Source: Pseudomonadota bacterium (GTDB lineage: Bacteria > Pseudomonadota > Alphaproteobacteria > Acetobacterales > Acetobacteraceae). Taken from it: DNA of 5,528 nucleotides. Made by a program: the position numbers and the translations under genes. The DNA lies in NCBI GenBank assembly GCA_021798375.1, contig JAJZHU010000168.1:1-5528 (forward strand), in the 5' to 3' direction. Positions 5,517 through 5,528 of this stretch are shown one piece after another (positions within the stretch are counted from its first letter, which is position 1; the number at the start of each line of letters is the position of its first letter). The notes below the pieces were generated by a model, which had not been told where the DNA came from, did not search any database, and saw only the letters and a list, made by a program, of their open reading frames with translations.

Positions 5517-5528
5517 ATGTCGCGTCTA
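5517..5528 (+). CDS. Start of an unidentified plus-strand gene (first four codons only)
   Basis: ATG TCG CGT CTA (MSRL) runs off the right edge. The call rests on a strong Shine-Dalgarno, GGAGG at 5504-5508 within GGGAGGGA, placed 8 nt before the ATG, and on a TATAAT box about 50 nt upstream. Four residues give no clue to function. It is divergent from the Hint fusion gene. Confidence 0.6.

Overview
The window looks like part of an alphaproteobacterial chromosome or large plasmid, most plausibly from an acetic-acid-bacteria-type lineage (Acetobacteraceae). The catabolic genes are GC-rich, the start sites have ordinary Shine-Dalgarno sequences, and one gene joins AIDA-type repeats to a Hint_2-type domain, an architecture I associate from memory with that family. 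The organism assignment is an inference.

Left half (1-2394, minus strand): an aromatic alcohol oxidation pair. A zinc-dependent benzyl/aryl-alcohol dehydrogenase (XylB-like, 2394-1291) is followed downstream by an NAD-dependent benzaldehyde dehydrogenase (XylC-like, 1197 running off the left edge). Together they would convert benzyl alcohol to benzaldehyde and then to benzoate. A perfect 9-bp inverted repeat with a 10-nt loop lies in the 93-nt gap between them and may tune expression of the second gene. A candidate promoter for the pair lies near 2504-2532.

Middle (2490-3032): a plus-strand reading frame encodes only the C-terminal third of an aldo/keto reductase, with no catalytic half anywhere upstream, so it is called as a gene remnant. 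A short convergent gap with weak inverted repeats follows.

Right half (3033-5147, minus strand): a 704-residue protein that starts at GTG. It has about 17 strand-loop-strand repeats of the AIDA/autotransporter-passenger kind, then a Hint (hedgehog/intein-type) domain and a C-terminal module. It has no signal peptide, no transmembrane helix and no beta-barrel translocator. The repeat tract contains a clear 171-bp tandem duplication and a second, near-identical 52-bp repeated patch.

Right edge (5148-5528): about 370 bp of more AT-rich, non-coding DNA with candidate divergent promoters and several short palindromes. It ends in a strong ribosome binding site and the first four codons (MSRL) of a plus-strand gene that leaves the window. 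The catabolic pair and the repeat/Hint gene show no functional link in the sequence.
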